Origin: Megachile rotundata
Lineage: Eukaryota; Arthropoda; Insecta; Hymenoptera; Megachilidae
DNA length: 64,000 nt
Assembly (NCBI RefSeq): GCF_050947335.1
Contig: NW_027473508.1
Coordinates: 15,001 to 79,000 of the forward strand
Direction of reading: 5' to 3'
The translations under genes were made by a program, and so were the position numbers. Of the stretch, positions 41,401 through 56,761 are shown piece after piece. A model generated the notes under the pieces. It ran no database searches. It was not told the DNA's origin and saw nothing but the letters and a program-made list of their open reading frames with translations. Numbering within the stretch: position 1 is the first letter of the stretch; every line of letters begins with the position of its first letter.

Positions 41401-44400
41401 TGTGTGATTCTGATTGTGTGATTGTGATTTTGTGATCGTGACTGTGTGATCGTGTTTGTGTGTTCGAGATTGTGGGCTTGTGGCTGTGTGATTGTGTGAT
41501 TGTGATTGTGTGATTTTGATTGTGTGATTGTGATTGTATTACTGTGATTTTGTGACTGTGATTGTGGGATTGTGATTGTGTGATTGGGATTGTGTGACAG
41601 TGACTGTGTGATCGTGATTGTGAGATTGTGACTGTGTGATTGTGCGATTGTGATTGTGTGATTGTAATTGTGTGACTGTGATTGTGTGATTGTGATTGTG
41701 ATATTGTGATTGTGTGATTGTGTGATCGTGATTGTGCGATCGTGATTTTGTGATCGTGATTGTGTGATTGTGTGATTGTGATTGTGTTATTGTGATTGTG
41801 TGATTGTGATTGTGTGATTGTGATTGTGTGATTGTGATTGTGTTATTGTGATTGTGTGATTGTGATTGTGATTGCGTGATTGTTATTGTGTGAGTGTGAT
41901 TGTGTGATTGTGATTGTGTGAGTGTGATTGTCTGATTGTGTGATGGTGATTGTGTGATTGTGATTGTGTGATCGTGACTGTGTGATCGTGATTGTGTGAT
42001 CGTGATTGTGGGATTGTGATTATGGGATTGTGACTGTGCGATTGTGTGATTGTGATTGTGTGAGTGTGATTGTGTGATTGTGATTGTGTGACTGTGATTG
42101 TGTGATCGTGATTGTGTGATCGTGATTTTGTGATCGTGATTGTGTGATTGTGATTGTGTTATTGTGATTTTGTGATTGTGATTGTGTGATTGTGATTGTG
42201 TGATAGTGACTGTGTGGTCGTGATTGTGTGATCGTGATTGTGTTTGTGATTGTGAGATTGTGATTGTGGGATTGTGATTGTGTGATGGTGGTTGTGTGGT
42301 CGTGATTGTGTGTTTGTGATTGTGTGATTGTGATTGTGTGATCGTTATCGTGTGATCGTGATTGTTTGATCGTGACTGTGTGTTTGTGATTGTGTGACTG
42401 TGATTGTGGGATTGTGACTGGGTGATCGTGATTGTGTAATCGTGATTGTGGGATTGTGACTATGGGATTGTGACTGTGTGATTCTGTGATTGTGATTGTG
42501 CGATTGTGATTGTGTGACTGTGATTGTGTGATTGTGATTGTGTCATTGTGATTGTGTGATTGTGACTCTGTAACTGTGATTGTGTTATTGTGATTGTGTG
42601 ATTCTGATTGTGTGATTGTGATTGTGTGATCGTGACTGTGTGATCGTAATTGTGTGATCGTGATTGTGGGATTGTGACTGTGTGATCGTGATTGTGTGAT
42701 CGTGATTGTGCGATTGTGACTGTGTGATTGTGTGATTGTGTGACTGTGCGACTGTGTGATTGTGTGATTGTGATTGTGTGATCATGATTGTGTGATTGTG
42801 GTTGTGGGAGTGTGATTGTGTGATTGTGTGATCGTGACTGTGCGATCGTGATTGTGTGATCGTGATTGTGATTGTGTGATTGTGATTGTGTGATTGTGAT
42901 TGTGTGATTGTGATTGTGTGATTGTGATTGTGTGATTGTGATTGTGTGATTGTGATTGTGTGATTGTGATTGTGTGATTGTGATTGTGTGATTGTGATTG
43001 TGTGATTGTGATTGTGTGATTGTGATTGTGTGATTGTGATTGTGTGATTGTGATTGTGATTGTGATTGTGATTGTGTGACTGTGTGATTGTGATTGTGTG
43101 ATCGTGATTGTGATTGTGATTGTGATTGTGTGACTGTGTGATTGTGATTGTGTGATCGTGATTGTGTGATCGTGATTTTGTGATCCTGATTGTGCGATTG
43201 TGACTGTGTGTTTGTGTGATTGTGATTGTGTGATTGTGATTGTGTGAGAGTGATTGTGTGATTGTGATTGTGTGATTGTGATTGTGTGACTGTGATTGTG
43301 GGATTGTGACTGTGTCATGGTGTGATTGTGATGGTGTGATTGTCATTGTGTGATCGTGATTGTGTGATCGTGATTGTGTGATCGTGATTGTGCGATTGTG
43401 ACTGTGTGATTGTGTGATTGTGTGATTGTGTGACTGTGTGACTGTGTGGCTGTGTGATTGTGATTGTGTGATCGTGATTGCGTGATCGTGATTGTGTGAT
43501 CGTGATTGTGTGATCGTAATTGTGTGATCGTAATTGTGTGATCGTGATTGTGGGATTGTGACTGTGTGATGGTGTGATTGTGATGGTGTGATTGTGATGG
43601 TGTGATTGTGATGGTGTGATTGTCATTGTGTGATCGTGATTGTGTGATCGTGATTGTGTGATCGTGATTGTGTGATCGTGATTGTGTGATCGTGATTGTG
43701 TGGCCGTGATTGTGTGATCGTGATTGTGCGATCGTGTTTGTGTGATCGTGACTGTCTGCGATCGTGATTGTGTGGCCGTGATTGTGTGATCGTGATTGTG
43801 CGATCGTGACTGTGTGATCATGATTGTGTGGTCGTGATTGTGGGATTGTGACTGTGTGATTAAATGATCGTGATTGTGATTGTGTGATTGTGATTGTGTG
43901 ATTGTGATTGTGTGATTGTGATTGTGTGATTGTGATTGTGTGATTGTGATTGTGTGATTGTGATTGTGTGATTGTGATTGTGATTGTGATTGTGATTGTG
44001 ATTGTGATTGTGATTGTGTGATTGTGATTGTGCGATTGTGATTGTGCGATTGTGATTGTGCGATTGTGATTGTGTGATTGTGATTGTGTGATTGTGATTG
44101 TGTGACTGTGATTGTGGGATTGTGATTGTGGAATTGTGATTGTGTGATTGTGTGATCGTGATTGCGATTGTGTGACTGTGATTGTGTGATTGTTATTGTG
44201 ATTGTGATTGAGTGACTATGTGATTGTGATTGTGTGATCGTGATTGTGTGATCGTGATTGTGTGATCGTGATTGTGGGATTGTGACTGTGTGATTGTGTG
44301 ATTGTGATTGTGTGATCGTGACTGTGTGATCGAGTTTGTGTGATCGTGATTGTGGGTTTGTGACTGTGTGATTGTGTGATTGTGATTGTGTGATTGTGAT

Positions 44401-47400
44401 TGTGTGATTGTGATTGTGTGATTGTGATTGTGTGATTGTGATTGTGTGACTGTGATTGTGTGACTGTGATTGTGGGATTGTGATTGTGTGATTGTGTGAT
44501 CGTGATTGTGATTGTGTCATTGTGATTGTATCATTGTGATTGTGTGATTGTGATTGTGATTGTGATTGTGTGACTGTGTGATTGTGATTGTGTGATTGTG
44601 ATTGTGTGATTGTGATTGTGTGATTGTGATTGTGTGATTGTGATTGTGTGATCGTGATTTTGTGACCCTGATTGTGCGATTGTGACTCTGTGTTTGTGTG
44701 ATTGTGATTGTGTGATTGTGATTGTGTGAGAGTGATTGTGTGATTGTGATTGTGTGACTGTGATTGTGGGATTGTGACTGTGTCATGGTGTGATTGTGAT
44801 GGTGTGATTGTCATCGTGTGATCGTGATTGTGTGATCGTGATTGTGTGATCGTGATTGTGGGATTGTGACTGTGTGATGGTGTGATTGTGATGGTGTGAT
44901 TGTGATGGTGTGATTGTGATGGTGTGATTGTGATGGTGTGATTGTCATTGTGTGATCGTGATTGTGTGATCGTGATTGTGTGATCGTGATTGTGTGATCG
45001 TGATTGTGTGATCGTGATTGTGTGATGGTGTTTGTGTGGCCGTGATTGTGTGATCGTGATTGTGCGATCGTGTTTGTGTGATCGTGACTGTGCGATCGTG
45101 ATTGTGTGGCCGTGATTGTGTGATCGTGATTGTGCGATCGTGACTGTGTGATCATGATTGTGTGATCGTGGTTGTGGGATTGTGACTGTGTGATTAAATG
45201 ATCGTGATTGTGATTGTGTGATTGTGATTGTGTGATTGTGATTGTGTGATTGTGATTGTGTGATTGTGATTGTGTGATTGTGATTGTGTGATTGTGATTG
45301 TGTGATTGTGATTGTGTGATTGTGATTGTGTGATTGTGATTGTGTGATTGTGATTGTGTGATTGTGATTGTGTGATTGTGATTGTGTGATTGTGATTGTG
45401 TGATTGTGATTGTGTGATTGTGATTGTGTGATTGTGATTGTGTGATTGTGTGATTGTGATTGTGATTGTGATTGTGATTGTGATTGTGATTGTGATTGTG
45501 ATTGTGATTGTGATTGTGTGATTGTGATTGTGCGATTGTGATTGTGCGATTGTGATTGTGCGATTGTGATTGTGTGATTGTGATTGTGTGATTGTGATTG
45601 TGTGACTGTGATTGTGGGATTGTGATTGTGGAATTGTGATTGTGTGATTGTGTGATCGTGATTGCGATTGTGTGACTGTGATTGTGTGATTGTTATTGTG
45701 ATTGTGATTGAGTGACTATGTGATTGTGATTGTGTGATCGTGATTGTGTGATCGTGATTGTGGGATTGTGACTGTGTGATTGTGTGATTGTGATTGTGTG
45801 ATCGTGACTGTGTGATCGAGTTTGTGTGATCGTGATTGTGGGTTTGTGACTGTGTGATTGTGTGATTGTGATTGTGTGATTGTGATTGTGTGATTGTGAT
45901 TGTGTGATTGTGATTGTGTGATTGTGATTGTGTGACTGTGATTGTGCGACTGTGATTGTGGGATTGTGATTGTGTGATTGTGTGATCGTGATTGTGATTG
46001 TGTCATTGTGATTGTGTCATTGTGATTGTGTCATTGTGATTGTGTCATTGTGATTGTGTCATTGTGATTGTATCATTCTGATTGTGTGATTGTGATTGTG
46101 ATTGTGATTGTGTGACTGTGTGATTGTGATTGTGTGATTGTGATTGTGTGATTGTGATTGTGTGATTGTGATTGTGTGATTGTGATTGTGTGATTGTGTT
46201 TGTGTGATTGTGATTGTGTGATTGTGATTGTGTGAATGTGATTGTGTGATTGTGATTGTGTGATTGTGATTGTGTGACTGTGATCGTGTGATTGTGATTG
46301 TGGGATTGTGATTGTGTGATTGTGTGATCGTGATTCTGTGATAGTGATTGTGTGATAGTGATTGTGTGATCGTGATTGTGTGATCGTGATTGTGTGATCG
46401 TCATTGTCTGATCGTGATTGTGTGATTGTGTTATTGTGATTGTGTGATTCTGATTGTGTGATTGTGATTTTGTGATCGTGACTGTGTGATCGTGTTTGTG
46501 TGTTCGAGATTGTGGGCTTGTGACTGTGTGATTGTGTGATTGTGATTGTGTGATTTTGATTGTGTGATTGTGATTGTGTGATTTTGATTGTGTGATTGTG
46601 ATTGTATTACTGTGATTTTGTGACTGTGATTGTGGGATTGTGATTGTGTGATTGGGATTGTGTGACAGTGACTGTGTGATCGTGATTGTGAGATTGTGAC
46701 TGTGTGATTGTGCGATTGTGATTGTGTGATTGTAATTGTGTGACTGTGATTGTGTGATTGTGATTGTGATATTGTGATTGTGTGATTGTGTGATCGTGAT
46801 TGTGCGATCGTGATTTTGTGATCGTGATTGTGTGATTGTGTGATTGTGATTGTGTTATTGTGATTGTGTGACTGTGATTGTGGGATTGTGACTGTGTGAT
46901 CGTGATTGTGTGATCGTGATTGTGGGATTGTGATTATGGGATTGTGACTGTGTGATTGAGTGATTGTGATTGTGTGATTGTGATTGTCTGACTGTGATTC
47001 TGTGATTGTGATTGTGGCATTGTGATTGTGATTGTGTGATTGTGATTGTGCGATTGTGATTGTGTTATTGTGATTTTGTGATTGTGATTGTGTGACTGTG
47101 ATTGTGTGACTGTGATTGTGTGATTGTGATAGTGTCATTGTGATTGTGTGATTGTGACCTTGTAACTGTGATTGTGTTATTGTGATTGTGTGATTCTGAT
47201 TGTCTGATTGTGATTGTGTGATCGTGACTGTGTGATCGTAATTGTGTGATCGTGACTGTGCGATAGTGATTGTGTGGCCGTGATTGTGTGATCGTGATTG
47301 TGCGATCGTGACTGTGTGATCGTGATTGTGCGATTGTGACTGTGTGATTGTGTGATTGTGTGATTGTGTGACTGTGTGACTGTGTGGCTGTGTGATTGTG

Positions 47401-50265
47401 ATTGTGTGATCGTGATTGTGTGATCGTGATTGTGTGATCGTGATTGTGTGATCGTAATTGTGTGATCGTGATTGTGGGATTGTGACTGTGTGATGGTGTG
47501 ATTGTGATGGTGTGATTGTGATGGTGTGATTGTGATGGTGTGATTGTGATGGTGTGATTGTGATGGTGTGATTGTCATTGTGTGATCGTGATTGTGTGAT
47601 CGTGATTGTGTGGTCGTGATTGTGTGATCGTGATTGTGTGATCGTGATTGTGTGGCCGTGATTGTGTGATCGTGATTGTGCGATCGTGTTTGTGTGATCG
47701 TGACTGTGCGATAGTGATTGTGTGGCCGTGATTGTGTGATCGTGATTGTGCGATCGTGACTGTGTGATCATGATTGTGTGATCGTGACTGTGGGATTGTG
47801 ACTGTGTGATTAAATGATCGTGATTGTGATTGTGTGATTGTGATTGTGTGATTGTGATTGTGTGATTGTGATTGTGTGATTGTGATTGTGTGATTGTGAT
47901 TGTGTGATTGTGATTGTGTGATTGTGATTGTGTGATTGTGATTGTGTGATTGTGATTGTGTGATTGTGATTGTGATTGTGATTGTGATTTTGATTGTGAT
48001 TGTGATTGTGTGATTGTGATTGTGCGATTGTGATTGTGCGATTGTGATTGTGCGATTGTGATTGTGTGATTGTGATTGTGTGATTGTGATTGTGTGACTG
48101 TGATTGTGGGATTGTGATTGTGGAATTGTGATTGTGTGATTGTGTGATCGTGATTGCGATTGTGTGACTGTGATTGTGTGATTGTTATTGTGATTGTGAT
48201 TGAGTGACTATGTGATTGTGATTGTGTGATCGTGATTGTGTGATCGTGATTGTGGGATTGTGACTGTGTGATTGTGTGATTGTGATTGTGTGATCGTGAC
48301 TGTGTGATCGAGTTTGTGTGATCGTGATTGTGGGTTTGTGACTGTGTGATTGTGTGATTGTGATTGTGTGATTGTGATTGTGTGATTGTGATTGTGTGAT
48401 TGTGATTGTGTGATTGTGATTGTGTGATTGTGATTGTGTGACTGTGATTGTGTGACTGTGATTGTGGGATTGTGATTGTGTGATTGTGTGATCGTGATTG
48501 TGATTGTGTCATTGTGATTGTGTCATTGTGATTGTGTCATTGTGATTGTGTCATTGTGATTGTGTCATTGTGATTGTGTCATTGTGATTGTGTCATTGTG
48601 ATTGTATCATTGTGATTGTGTGATTGTGATTGTGATTGTGATTGTGTGACTGTGTGATTGTGTGACTGTGTGATTGTGATTGTGTGATTGTGATTGTGTG
48701 ATTGTGATTGTGTGATTGTGATTGTGTGATTGTGATTGTGTGATTGTGATTGTGTGATTGTGATTGTGTGATTGTGATTGTGTGATTGTGATTGTGTGAT
48801 TGTGATTGTGTGATTGTGATTGTGTGATTGTGATTGTGTGATTGTGATTGTGTGATTGTGATTGTGTGATTGTGATTGTGTGATTGTGATTGTGTGATTG
48901 TGATTGTGTGATTGTGATTGTGTGATTGTGATTGTGTGATTGTGATTGTGTGATTGTGATTGTGTGATTGTGATTGTGTGACTGTGATCGTGTGATTGTG
49001 ATTGTGGGATTGTGATTGTGTGATTGTGTGATCGTGATTCTGTGATAGTGATTGTGTGATAGTGATTGTGTGATCGTGATTGTGTGATCGTGATTGTGTG
49101 ATCGTCATTGTCTGATCGTGATTGTGTGATTGTGTTATTGTGATTGTGTGATTCTGATTGTGTGATTGTGATTGTGTGATCGTGACTGTGTGATCGTAAT
49201 TGTGTGATCGTGATTGTGGGATTGTGACTGTGTGATCGTGATTGTGTGATCGTGATTGTGCGATTGTGACTGTGTGATTGTGTGATTGTGTGACTGTGCG
49301 ACTGTGTGACTGTGTGATTGTGATTGTGTGATCATGATTGTGTGATTGTGGTTGTGGGAGTGTGATTGTGTGATTGTGTGATCGTGACTGTGCGATCGTG
49401 ATTGTGTGATCGTGATTGTGATTGTGTGATTGTGATTGTGTGATTGTGACTGTGTGATTGTGATTGTGTGATCGTGATTGTGTGATCGTGATTGTGCGAT
49501 TGTGACTGTGTGATTGTGTGATTGTGAGACTGTGCGACTGTGTGACTGTGTGATTGTGATTGTGTGACTGTGTGATTGTGATTGTGTGATCGTGATTGTG
49601 TGATCGTGATTGTGCGATTGTGACTGTGTGATTGTGTGATTGTGAGACTGTGCGACTGTGTGACTGTGTGATTGTGATTGTGTGATTGTGATTGTGATTG
49701 TGATTGTGATTGTGTGACTGTGTGATTGTGATTGTGTGATCGTGATTGTGTGATCGTGATTTTGTGATCGTGATTGTGCGATTGTGACTGTGTGATTGTG
49801 TGATTGTGTGATTGTGTGACTGTGTGACTGTGTGGCTGTGTGATTGTGATTGTGTGATCGTGATTGTGTGATCGTGATAGTGTGATCGTGATTGTGTGAT
49901 CGTAATTGTGTGATCGTGATTGTGGGATTGTGACTGTGTGATGGTGTGATTGTGATGGTGTGATTGTGATGGTGTGATTGTGATGGTGTGATTGTGATGG
50001 TGTGATTGTCATTGTGTGATCGTGATTGTGTGATCGTGATTGTGTGATCGTGATTGTGTGATCGTGATTGTGTGATCGTGATTGTGTGGCCGTGATTGTG
50101 TGATCGTGATTGTGCGATCGTGTTTGTGTGATCGTGACTGTGCGATCGTGATTGTGTGGCCGTGATTGTGTGATCGTGATTGTGCGATCGTGACTGTGTG
50201 ATCATGATTGTGTGAACGTGATTGTGGGATTGTGACTGTGTGATTAAATGATCGTGATTGTGATT

Positions 50266-51152
50266 GTGTGATTGTGATTGTGTGATTGTGATTGTGTGAT
50301 TGTGATTGTGTGATTGTGATTGTGTGATTGTGATTGTGTGATTGTGATTGTGTGATTGTGATTGTGTGATTGTGATTGTGTGATTGTGATTGTGTGATTG
50401 TGATTGTGTGATTGTGATTGTGTGATTGTGATTGTGTGATTGTGATTGTGTGATTGTGATTGTGTGATTGTGATTGTGTGATTGTGATTGTGTGATTGTG
50501 ATTGTGTGATTGTGATTGTGTGATTGTGATTGTGTGATTGTGATTGTGTGATTGTGATTGTGTGATTGTGATTGTGTGATTGTGATTGTGTGATTGTGAT
50601 TGTGTGATTGTGATTGTGTGATTGTGATTGTGTGATTGTGATTGTGTGATTGTGATTGTGTGATTGTGATTGTGTGATTGTGATTGTGTGATTGTGATTG
50701 TGTGATTGTGATTGTGTGATTGTGATTGTGTGATTGTGATTGTGTGATTGTGATTGTGTGATTGTGATTGTGTGATTGTGATTGTGTGATTGTGATTGTG
50801 TGATTGTGATTGTGTGATTGTGATTGTGTGATTGTGATTGTGTGATTGTGATTGTGTGATTGTGATTGTGTGATTGTGATTGTGTGATTGTGATTGTGTG
50901 ATTGTGATTGTGTGATTGTGATTGTGTGATTGTGATTGTGTGATTGTGATTGTGTGATTGTGATTGTGTGATTGTGATTGTGTGATTGTGATTGTGTGAT
51001 TGTGATTGTGTGATTGTGATTGTGTGATTGTGATTGTGTGATTGTGATTGTGTGATTGTGATTGTGTGATTGTGATTGTGTGATTGTGATTGTGTGATTG
51101 TGATTGTGTGATTGTGATTGTGTGATTGTGATTGTGTGATTGTGATTGTGTG
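50266..51152. repeat. Homogeneous run of the 14-bp unit
   Basis: About 63 copies of TGTGATTGTGATTG with no substitution that I can see, beginning just after a TGATTAAATGATCG marker and ending at a TGCG variant. It sits where other blocks have a few to a dozen copies, which suggests a recent local expansion. Confidence 0.85.
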
Positions 51153-54100
51153 ATTGCGATTGTGTGACTGTGATTGTGTGATTGTTATTGTGATTGTGAT
51201 TGAGTGACTATGTGATTGTGATTGTGTGATCGTGATTGTGTGATCGTGATTGTGTGATCGTGATTGTGGGTTTGTGACTGTGTGATTGTGTGATTGTGAT
51301 TGTGTGATTGTGATTGTGTGATTGTGATTGTGTGATTGTGATTGTGTGATTGTGATTGTGTGATTGTGATTGTGTGACTGTGATTGTGTGACTGTGATTG
51401 TGGGATTGTGATTGTGTGATTGTGTGATCGTGATTGTGATTGTGTCATTGTGATTGTGTCATTGTGATTGTGTCATTGTGATTGTGTCATTGTGATTGTA
51501 TCATTGTGATTGTGTGATTGTGATTGTGATTGTGATTGTGTGACTGTGTGATTGTGATTGTGTGATTGTGATTGTGTGATTGTGATTGTGTGATTGTGAT
51601 TGTGTGATTGTGATTGTGTGATTGTGATTGTGTGATTGTGATTGTGTGATTGTGATTGTGTGAATGTGATTGTGTGATTGTGATTGTGTGATTGTGATTG
51701 TGTGACTGTGATCGTGTGATTGTGATTGTGGGATTGTGATTGTGTGATTGTGTGATCGTGATTCTGTGATAGTGATTGTGTGATAGTGATTGTGTGATCG
51801 TGATTGTGTGATCGTGATTGTGTGATCGTCATTGTCTGATCGTGATTGTGTGATTGTGTTATTGTGATTGTGTGATTCTGATTGTGTGATTGTGATTTTG
51901 TGATCGTGACTGTGTGATCGTGTTTGTGTGTTCGAGATTGTGGGCTTGTGACTGTGTGATTGTGTGATTGTGATTGTGTGATTTTGATTGTGTGATTGTG
52001 ATTGTGTGATTTTGATTGTGTGATTGTGATTGTATTACTGTGATTTTGTGACTGTGATTGTGGGATTGTGATTGTGTGATTGGGATTGTGTGACAGTGAC
52101 TGTGTGATCGTGATTGTGAGATTGTGACTGTGTGATTGTGCGATTGTGATTGTGTGATTGTAATTGTGTGACTGTGATTGTGTGATTGTGATTGTGATAT
52201 TGTGATTGTGTGATTGTGTGATCGTGATTGTGCGATCGTGATTTTGTGATCGTGATTGTGTGATTGTGTGATTGTGATTGTGTTATTGTGATTGTGTGAC
52301 TGTGATTGTGGGATTGTGACTGTGTGATCGTGATTGTGTGATCGTGATTGTGGGATTGTGATTATGGGATTGTGACTGTGTGATTGAGTGATTGTGATTG
52401 TGTGATTGTGATTGTCTGACTGTGATTCTGTGATTGTGATTGTGGGATTGTGATTGTGATTGTGTGATTGTGATTGTGCGATTGTGATTGTGTTATTGTG
52501 ATTTTGTGATTGTGATTGTGTGACTGTGATTGTGTGACTGTGATTGTGTGATTGTGATAGAGTCATTGTGATTGTGTGATTGTGACCTTGTAACTGTGAT
52601 TGTGTTATTGTGATTGTGTGATTCTGATTGTCTGATTGTGATTGTGTGATCGTGACTGTGTGATCGTAATTGTGTGATCGTGATTGTGGGATTGTGACTG
52701 TGTGATCGTGATTGTGTGATCGTGATTGTGCGATTGTGACTGTGTGATTGTGTGGTTGTGTGACTGTGCGACTGTGTGATTGTGTGATTGTGATTGTGTG
52801 ATCATGATTGTGTGATTGTGGTTGTGGGAGTGTGATTGTGTGATTGTGTGATCGTGACTGTGCGATCGTGATTGTGTGATCGTGATTGTGATTGTGTGAT
52901 TGTGATTGTGTGATTGTGATTGTGTGATTGTGATTGTGTGATTGTGATTGTGTGATTGTGATTGTGTGATTGTGATTGTGTGATTGTGATTGTGTGATTG
53001 TGATTGTGTGATTGTGATTGTGTGATTGTGATTGTGTGATTGTGATTGTGTGATTGTGATTGTGTGATTGTGATTGTGTGATTGTGATTGTGATTGTGAT
53101 TGTGATTGTGTGACTGTGTGATTGTGATTGTGTGATCGTGATTGTGATTGTGATTGTGATTGTGTGACTGTGTGATTGTGATTGTGTGATCGTGATTGTG
53201 TGATCGTGATTTTGTGATCCTGATTGTGCGATTGTGACTGTGTGTTTGTGTGATTGTGATTGTGTGATTGTGATTGTGTGAGAGTGATTGTGTGATTGTG
53301 ATTGTGTGATTGTGATTGTGTGACTGTGATTGTGGGATTGTGACTGTGTCATGGTGTGATTGTGATGGTGTGATTGTCATTGTGTGATCGTGATTGTGTG
53401 ATCGTGATTGTGTGATCGTGATTGTGCGATTGTGACTGTGTGATTGTGTGATTGTGTGATTGTGTGACTGTGTGACTGTGTGGCTGTGTGATTGTGATTG
53501 TGTGATCGTGATTGTGTGATCGTGATTGTGTGATCGTGATTGTGTGATCGTAATTGTGTGATCGTGATTGTGGGATTGTGACTGTGTGATGGTGTGATTG
53601 TGATGGTGTGATTGTGATGGTGTGATTGTGATGGTGTGATTGTGATGGTGTGATTGTCATTGTGTGATCGTGATTGTGTGATCGTGATTGTGTGATCGTG
53701 ATTGTGTGATCGTGATTGTGTGGCCGTGATTGTGTGATCGTGATTGTGCGATCGTGTTTGTGTGATCGTGACTGTGCGATCGTGATTGTGTGGTCGTGAT
53801 TGTGTGATCGTGATTGTACGATCGTGACTGTGTGATCATGATTGTGTGATCGTGATTGTGGGATTGTGACTGTGTGATTAAATGATCGTGATTGTGATTG
53901 TGTGATTGTGATTGTGTGATTGTGATTGTGTGATTGTGATTGTGTGATTGTGATTGTGTGATTGTGATTGTGTGATTGTGATTGTGTGATTGTGATTGTG
54001 ATTGTGATTGTGATTGTGATTGTGATTGTGATTGTGTGATTGTGATTGTGCGATTGTGATTGTGCGATTGTGATTGTGCGATTGTGATTGTGCGATTGTG

Positions 54101-56761
54101 ATTGTGTGATTGTGATTGTGTGATTGTGATTGTGTGACTGTGATTGTGGGATTGTGATTGTGGAATTGTGATTGTGTGATTGTGTGATCGTGATTGCGAT
54201 TGTGTGACTGTGATTGTGTGATTGTTATTGTGATTGTGATTGTGTGACTATGTGATTGTGATTGTGTGATCGTGATTGTGTGATCGTGATTGTGTGATCG
54301 TGATTGTGGGATTGTGACTGTGTGATTGTGTGATTGTGATTGTGTGATCGTGACTGTGTGATCGAGTTTGTGTGATCGTGATTGTGGGTTTGTGACTGTG
54401 TGATTGTGTGATTGTGATTCTGTGATTGTGATTGTGTGACTGTGATTGTGTGACTGTGATTGTGGGATTGTGATTGTGTGATTGTGTGATCGTGATTGTG
54501 ATTGTGTCATTGTGATTGTGTCATTGTGATTGTGTCATTGTGATTGTGTCATTGTGATTGTGTCATTGTGATTGTGTCATTGTGATTGTGTCATTGTGAT
54601 TGTATCATTGTGATTGTGTGATTGTGATTGTGATTGTGATTGTGTGACTGTGTGATTGTGATTGTGTGATTGTGATTGTGTGATTGTGATTGTGTGATTG
54701 TGATTGTGTGATTGTGATTGTGTGATTGTGATTGTGTGATTGTGATTGTGTGATTGTGATTGTGTGATTGTGATTGTGTGATTGTGATTGTGTGATTGTG
54801 ATTGTGTGATTGTGATTGTGTGATTGTGATTGTGTGATTGTGATTGTGTGATTGTGATTGTGTGATTGTGATTGTGTGATTGTGATTGTGTGACTGTGAT
54901 CGTGTGATTGTGATTGTGGGATTGTGATTGTGTGATTGTGTGATCGTGATTCTGTGATAGTGATTGTGTGATAGTGATTGTGTGATCGTGATTGTGTGAT
55001 CGTGATTGTGTGATCGTCATTGTCTGATCGTGATTGTGTGATTGTGTTATTGTGATTGTGTGATTCTGATTGTGTGATTGTGATTGTGTGATCGTGACTG
55101 TGTGATCGTAATTGTGTGATCGTGATTGTGGGATTGTGACTGTGTGATCGTGATTGTGTGATCGTGATTGTGCGATTGTGACTGTGTGATTGTGTGATTG
55201 TGTGACTGTGCGACTGTGTGACTGTGTGATTGTGATTGTGTGATCATGATTGTGTGATTGTGGTTGTGGGAGTGTGATTGTGTGATTGTGTGATCGTGAC
55301 TGTGCGATCGTGATTGTGTGATCGTGATTGTGATTGTGTGATTGTGATTGTGTGATTGTGACTGTGTGATTGTGATTGTGTGATCGTGATTGTGTGATCG
55401 TGATTGTGCGATTGTGACTGTGTGATTGTGTGATTGTGAGACTGTGCGACTGTGTGACTGTGTGATTGTGATTGTGTGACTGTGTGATTGTGATTGTGTG
55501 ATCGTGATTGTGTGATCGTGATTGTGCGATTGTGACTGTGTGATTGTGTGATTGTGAGACTGTGCGACTGTGTGACTGTGTGATTGTGATTGTGTGATTG
55601 TGATTGTGTGATTGTGATTGTGTGATTGTGATTGTGATTGTGATTGTGATTGTGATTGTGTGATTGTGTGATTGTGATTGTGCGATTGTAATTGTGTGAT
55701 TGTGATTGTGTGATTGTGATTGTGTGATTGTGATTGTGTGACTGTGATTGTGGGATTGTGATTGTGGAATTGTGATTGTGTGATTGTGTGATCGTGATTG
55801 CGATTGTGAGACTGTGATTGTGTGATTGTTATTGTGATTGTGATTGAGTGACTGTGTGATTGTGATTGTGTGATCGTGATTGTGTGATCGTGATTGTGTG
55901 ATCGTGATTGTGGGATTGTGACTGTGTGATTGTGATTGTGTGATCGTGTCTGTGTGATCGAGTTTGTGTGATCGTGATTGTGGGTTTGTGACTGTGTGAT
56001 TGTGTGATTGTGAATGTGTGATTGTGATTGTGTGATTGTGATTGTGTGATTGTGATTGTGTGATTGTGATTGTGTGACTGTGATTGTGTGACTGTGATTG
56101 TGGGATTGTGATTCTGTGATTGTGTGATCGTGATTCTGTGATAGTGATTGTGTGATAGTGATTGTGTGATCGTGATTGTGTGATTGTGATTGTGTGATTG
56201 TGATTGTGTGATTGTGATTGTGTGATTGTGATTGTGTGATTGTGATTGTGTGATTGTGATTGTGTGATTGTGATTGTGTGATTGTGATTGTGTGATTATG
56301 ATTGTGTGATTGTGATTGTGTGATTGTGATTGTGTGATTGTGATTGTGTGATTGGGATTGTGTGATTGTGATTGTGTGGTTGTGATTGTGTGATTGTGAT
56401 TGTGTGATTGTGATTGTGTGATCGTGACTGTGTGTTTGTGATTGTGTGACAGTGATTGTGGGTTTGTGACTATATGATTGTGTGATTGTGATTGTGTGAT
56501 TGTGATTGTGTGATCGTGACTGTGTGATCGTAATTGTGTGATCGTGATTGTGGGATTGTGACTGTGTGATCGTGATTGTGTGATCGTGATTGTGCGATTG
56601 TGACTGTGTGATTGTGTAATTGTGTGACTGTGCGACTGTGTGACTGTGTGATTGTGATTGTGTGTTTGTGATTGTGATTGTGATTGTGTGACTGTGTGAT
56701 TGTGATTGTGTGATCGTGATTGTGTGATCGTGATTGTGCGATTGTGACTGTGTGTTTGTGT